Assembly: GCA_000697335.1 (NCBI GenBank)
Contig: JNEM01012752.1
Coordinates: forward strand, 1 to 10,362
Source: Conidiobolus incongruus B7586
Taxonomy: Eukaryota > Entomophthoromycota > Entomophthoromycetes > Entomophthorales > Conidiobolaceae
DNA length: 10,362 nucleotides
Direction of reading: 5' to 3'
The notes beneath the pieces are model-generated. The model was not told the origin of the DNA and did not search any database. It saw nothing but the letters and a program-made list of their open reading frames with translations. Positions 7,419-10,362 of the stretch are shown one piece after another. Made by a program: the position numbers and the translations under genes. Each line of letters opens with the position of its first letter. Positions within the stretch are counted from its first letter, which is position 1.

Positions 7419-7434
7419 TCCCGCGCTAAAAAAA
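7419..7434 (-). promoter_or_regulatory. E2F-like GC-rich motif
   Basis: On the minus strand the block reads as a T-run followed by AGCGCGGGA, close to but not identical with the E2F consensus TTTSSCGC. It stands out because seven G/C bases in a row are rare in the intergenic DNA here. It lies about 440 nt upstream of the HAP5 copy's first ATG. Confidence 0.2.
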
Positions 7435-7554
7435 CAAGATTCAGTCAAATTTAACAGATTCAAATTGAAATATCGAAAATCATACCTGAAGTACAATTAA
7501 AAAAACAATATAGTTGGAGTAAAAATGATTAAAGACCTAATCTAACTACTATCA

Positions 7555-7560
7555 TTTATT
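7555..7560 (-). promoter_or_regulatory. Putative polyadenylation signal of CMTR1
   Basis: AATAAA on the minus strand, 154 nt beyond the CMTR1 stop codon. The call rests on hexamer and position only. Confidence 0.3.
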
Positions 7561-7713
7561 AATAAAAATGACAAAGTTTTTAATGAGATGAATTTGTAAT
7601 GAATGTTGATATTATTATCCATACTGTTCAAAATTGTTTTGGTTTGTATTATTTCGAATCCCCAAATTTCAGGTTTTCAATATATCTATATTTCCGAACA
7701 CTCCTATAAAAGA

Positions 7714-9658
7714 TTAATAAGGAGGTCGAGGATATATCTTTCTGCCACCTCTCATTCCATCCTTTTGATAAGGATCATATCTGTAATGATGTGTCCTTGA
7801 AGGATGTATACGCATCTCAGACATATCTTTTCTATGATAGCGTTCTTTTTGAATACACCATATTCTGCTAGCTAAACCCTTAACAGGAAAATTGGGCACC
7901 CTCTGAGGCAACATCGGATCCTTGCAGAATTTAACGAGATCTTCAAGTGCATCATGTTGCTGTATACAAAATCTAAATATTATATTTCGTAAGTCTCAAA
8001 AAAAGTGAACTAAAATAGGAGTTTACCTAGAAATCATATTGCGGATGTAAGTCAAAAACTTTTCGTCATTCATGACAGGTTCTAAATTAACTAAGGATAC
8101 TACAGATTGTGGCTGAGTTTGCAACTGATGTAAAACAGAGTACAAGTGCTCAATCACTTCAGGTGACGGGCGAGTAAGACGATGTCCTAACAAGTATCTA
8201 GATAAAATTAATACACGTAAAATTGAAATGAAACAATTAATAAACTCACTTTTCGGAATTAGCAGGACGACTCGTCACTGGTTTAGCGAGACAAATTTTA
8301 TTGAAATGTCTGTATAATAACCATATTAGTCCTAATGTGAATGGTGAATGAATATCATGAAGCTTTAAGATAAAAGTTCCCCCTAAATAAAAATATCAAT
8401 ATATGTAAAATTAAAAAATCACAGAAGAATTACCTTCTCTTAAAATAATAAACATATTTAGGACTTGGGCGGTGAGGAATTGACGAAAATCTTCATTTTT
8501 TTGACTTAAAGAATGAGGAGAGTCGGCTAAACCATCAGCTGTAACAATATCAACTCCTACATTATCCGTAGCTTGTAGAACTTGATTTGAAAATGAGCGA
8601 ATGTTTGCAGCAGAGCATAAATTTCCTAGTATATAGCTGTTAATATTGAAAATTATTAATCAAGGAGTTTATTAAAGCTACCTGTTCCATCTTCTCCATA
8701 TAATACAGTTAATTTCGGATTTGGTTGAAGAGAAGGGTGAAAATTTTCCAACTGATACTCAGAATCTCCTCTTTTAGTAATACCCCAACCGATTGAATCG
8801 CCTCCAAAACTGAATGGTCGCCATAACAAATATTCTAGAAACAGTATTTTTTTAGTTTCTTAATAAATAAAATCGATGGATATATATTACCTGCAAAACC
8901 ACCAGGACCTCCTCCAAGGTCAGCAAACCGATATACCTATTGAAATTAAAATTAATTAACTTATATAACGATTAAAAGTCAAAATAATACTTTTTCATTT
9001 TGAAGATAGACATGATCCTTATTTGTGAATTTGAAGTGAGCGTCTAAACATACCAATTTCATAGCCGCTCTATTAATAAACATCATAGAACCAATACCCT
9101 CCAAAGGGTTTGATTTATATCTAGCTTGTGTGAGTTCTTGGGGACCATAAGATAATAAAGATTTCTATTTAAAAATGAAATAAATAATGGAATTATAAAA
9201 AATAACTATTAATTATATACCTCAAGTTCTGCTATCCTTGCTAATAATCTTGGATCGACTAGTCCTAATTGGAACGATTCGTCGGCAGCTTCATTAACCA
9301 TTACTAAACTATTTAAAACTTCTTCAGTACTACCAGGTTCTGATTGGTCTAATACATAAACAGGCATTTTCAATAACTGAATAAGTCTGGGGTCATCTTC
9401 AACTTGACGTTTAGGCGGTGGTATTTCGCCATATGGACCCATTATAGGACCTCTTGTCTTCATTTGGCTAAGTGGGTGTTTCCTGGATTGGAGACGGGGT
9501 ACTGTCTTCGAATTAGGAGGGGGAATGGAACTGTTTTCGGTTGTTTGAACATAAAGATCATCCTTTTCTATACAAGGATTAATTTAAATACATATTAGTA
9601 GAATATTTTTAATAGTACCAGTATAAAGATCTTCAGGTGCAACATATTGAATATTCAT
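7714..9658 (-). CDS. CMTR1: Cap-specific mRNA 2'-O-methyltransferase (CMTR1 family), nine exons
   Basis: Nine exons join into one 504-aa frame without internal stops: 9619-9658, 9221-9567, 8991-9164, 8891-8936, 8682-8834, 8434-8625, 8250-8382, 8027-8197 and 7714-7972. The eight introns are 51-56 nt with GT-AG ends. The family transfers methyl from S-adenosylmethionine to the 2'-OH of the first transcribed nucleotide of capped mRNA (cap1), in the nucleus. Visible are the Rossmann SAM motif [13 protein letters not shown] (191-203), preceded by FINRAAMK, then VTADG (282-285), LKLHD (323-327) and [10 protein letters not shown] (354-363). These give the K-D-K-E tetrad as K165, D284, K324 and E361, so it should be active. 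The protein is far shorter than human CMTR1 (835 aa): the N-terminal about 95 residues are Pro/Lys-rich without a G-patch, and no guanylyltransferase-like or WW domain follows the catalytic part. The tail (491-504) is basic and rich in Gly and Pro. The start is the first ATG; TAA at 7714-7716 is the stop. Confidence 0.92.
8626..8681 (-). other. CMTR1 intron 5 with two close 3' splice sites
   Basis: Two acceptors lie 10 nt apart at the end of this intron, TTAACAG and then ATACTAG. Only the second (AG at 8626-8627) keeps the frame and restores the family sequence. Use of the first gives an in-frame TAG within three codons, which would make a nonsense-mediated-decay target. Confidence 0.6.
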
Positions 9659-10137
9659 TTTTGATGACTTGTAGTAAATATATGATATTGTATAAATTAA
9701 AATACTGTTACTATATTATAAATATTTAATGATTATATATGAAGAATTATTTAATTGTTAAGTTAGGTTTAAAATGCAAATACAAAAGTGATTTATTATG
9801 AAATCAATCAAATTCAACTTAAACCTCATAATTAAGGATATCCATTTTTAAATTTAATATTACAATTTTAGGAAATTGGAATGATTAAATAAATTGATTT
9901 GAATATTTTTATATACTGTTTATAAGATTTCATATAGTTTATAGCAATCTAACTGCTTAGTGGTATATTGAAATGATATTTATTTGAAGTATTTTTTGGT
10001 AATTAATTCAATATATTAAATAAAAAAATAAATGATTTTTGGAATAGTAACCGCATCATAATCAGATATTCAATATAAAAAAACTAATTAAAACATAAAT
10101 TGGTTTTAAATGGTTTAGTTTAAACTATTAACATTAT
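9659..10137. other. Intergenic region upstream of CMTR1
   Basis: About 480 bp of AT-rich DNA between the CMTR1 start and the stop codon of the next minus-strand gene. It should hold the CMTR1 promoter and the 3' UTR of that gene. A minus-strand AATAAA at 9979-9984, 154 nt past that stop, is a possible polyadenylation signal. A palindrome TAGTTTAAACTA sits at 10117-10128. No gene or RNA is recognised. Confidence 0.5.
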
Positions 10138-10362
10138 CTAAGGATTGACTTCTGTCTCAACCCAGGATTTTGAACCCATATTCCATTTGTAAAAGAATCT
10201 CTTGTGAGGAAAACAATTTAATACACAGCGATCAACATGATTAACTTCAATTACAATAAGCACGAAGTTCTGTAGAGCCATCGTAGCAAGTACAGAGCTA
10301 GTGTCTCCTTCATGGAGTTGAGGAATAAACCTCTCGTCAGGTTCAGTTCTGGGCTGACCAGG
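10138..10362 (-). CDS. 3' end of probable PNPOx-like flavoprotein gene (partial)
   Basis: The last 225 bases are clearly richer in G and C than their surroundings and hold an open minus-strand frame of 74 codons that ends in TAG at 10138-10140 and enters from beyond the right edge. The C-terminal pattern, a hydrophobic strand NFVLIVIEVNHVD followed by PHKRFFYKW and ending WVETEVNP, resembles the end of the pyridoxamine 5'-phosphate oxidase-like FMN-binding (Alr4036/PPOX) family, whose members often finish with a Trp and V-N-P. Members bind FMN as split-barrel dimers; many have no proven substrate. The coding call is firmer than the family call, which rests on memory of the terminal pattern alone. 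No intron is visible in this piece. Confidence 0.5.
   Translation of the reverse strand, partial: PGQPRTEPDERFIPQLHEGDTSSVLATMALQNFVLIVIEVNHVDRCVLNCFPHKRFFYKWNMGSKSWVETEVNP

Larger units (their letters stand above)
6980..7713. other. Intergenic region upstream of HAP5 copy, downstream of CMTR1
   Basis: About 730 bp of AT-rich DNA. The part next to 6979 may hold a further upstream exon of the HAP5 copy (the frame is open to 7045), but no ATG with a matching donor could be found. An isolated GC-rich block, TCCCGCGCTAAAAAAA (7419-7434), resembles E2F/MBF-type elements. A minus-strand AATAAA at 7555-7560 may be the CMTR1 polyadenylation signal. Nothing else is recognised. Confidence 0.5.

Noticed and set aside
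7603-7800. Plus-strand open frames at 7603-7800 and 9404-9598
   Set aside because: They overlap conserved CMTR1 exons in antisense and have no recognisable motif or start context.
8632-8640. In-frame TAG in CMTR1 after exon 5
   Set aside because: It appears only if the upstream acceptor TTAACAG is used; the ACTAG acceptor restores the frame and the conserved sequence.

Overview
The window looks like nuclear DNA of an AT-rich fungus. Evidence for a fungus is a GCN20-type ABCF protein, a GPI-anchored chitin-deacetylase-like wall protein, a HAP5-type CCAAT-binding subunit, and many short (51-56 nt) GT-AG introns. The low GC content and the family mix would suit an early-diverging lineage such as Entomophthoromycotina. 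That placement is an inference; nothing here fixes the species. All clearly intact genes use the standard code, with TAA as stop.

Layout, left to right. 1-1662 has no gene: about the first 1,020 bases are extremely AT-rich and carry a 70-bp direct repeat (1-70 and 831-900). 1663-3876 (minus) is an intronless GCN20/ABCF3 gene of 737 codons with a palindromic pair of CCAAT boxes upstream. 3877-4978 is intergenic with a cluster of WGATAR motifs. 4979-5051 (plus) is tRNA-Ala(AGC). 5288-6091 (plus) is a secreted, probably GPI-anchored CE4 (chitin deacetylase) relative that has lost most catalytic residues. 6319-6979 (minus) is a HAP5/NF-YC gene copy with three in-frame stop codons and a damaged intron, so probably a pseudogene. 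7714-9658 (minus) is a nine-exon cap 2'-O-methyltransferase (CMTR1 family) whose full 504-aa frame could be assembled. 10138-10362 (minus) is the 3' end of a further gene, probably of the pyridoxamine-phosphate-oxidase-like flavoprotein fold, running off the right edge.

The genes do not form a pathway or operon. GCN20 (translation stress signalling), CMTR1 (mRNA cap methylation) and tRNA-Ala are housekeeping; the CE4-like protein belongs to the cell surface. The points most worth a second look are the HAP5 copy whose stops all read as CpA-to-TpA changes of glutamine codons, the non-catalytic CE4 protein, the mirrored CCAAT boxes before GCN20, and the very AT-rich left flank whose repeat copies differ only by transitions.
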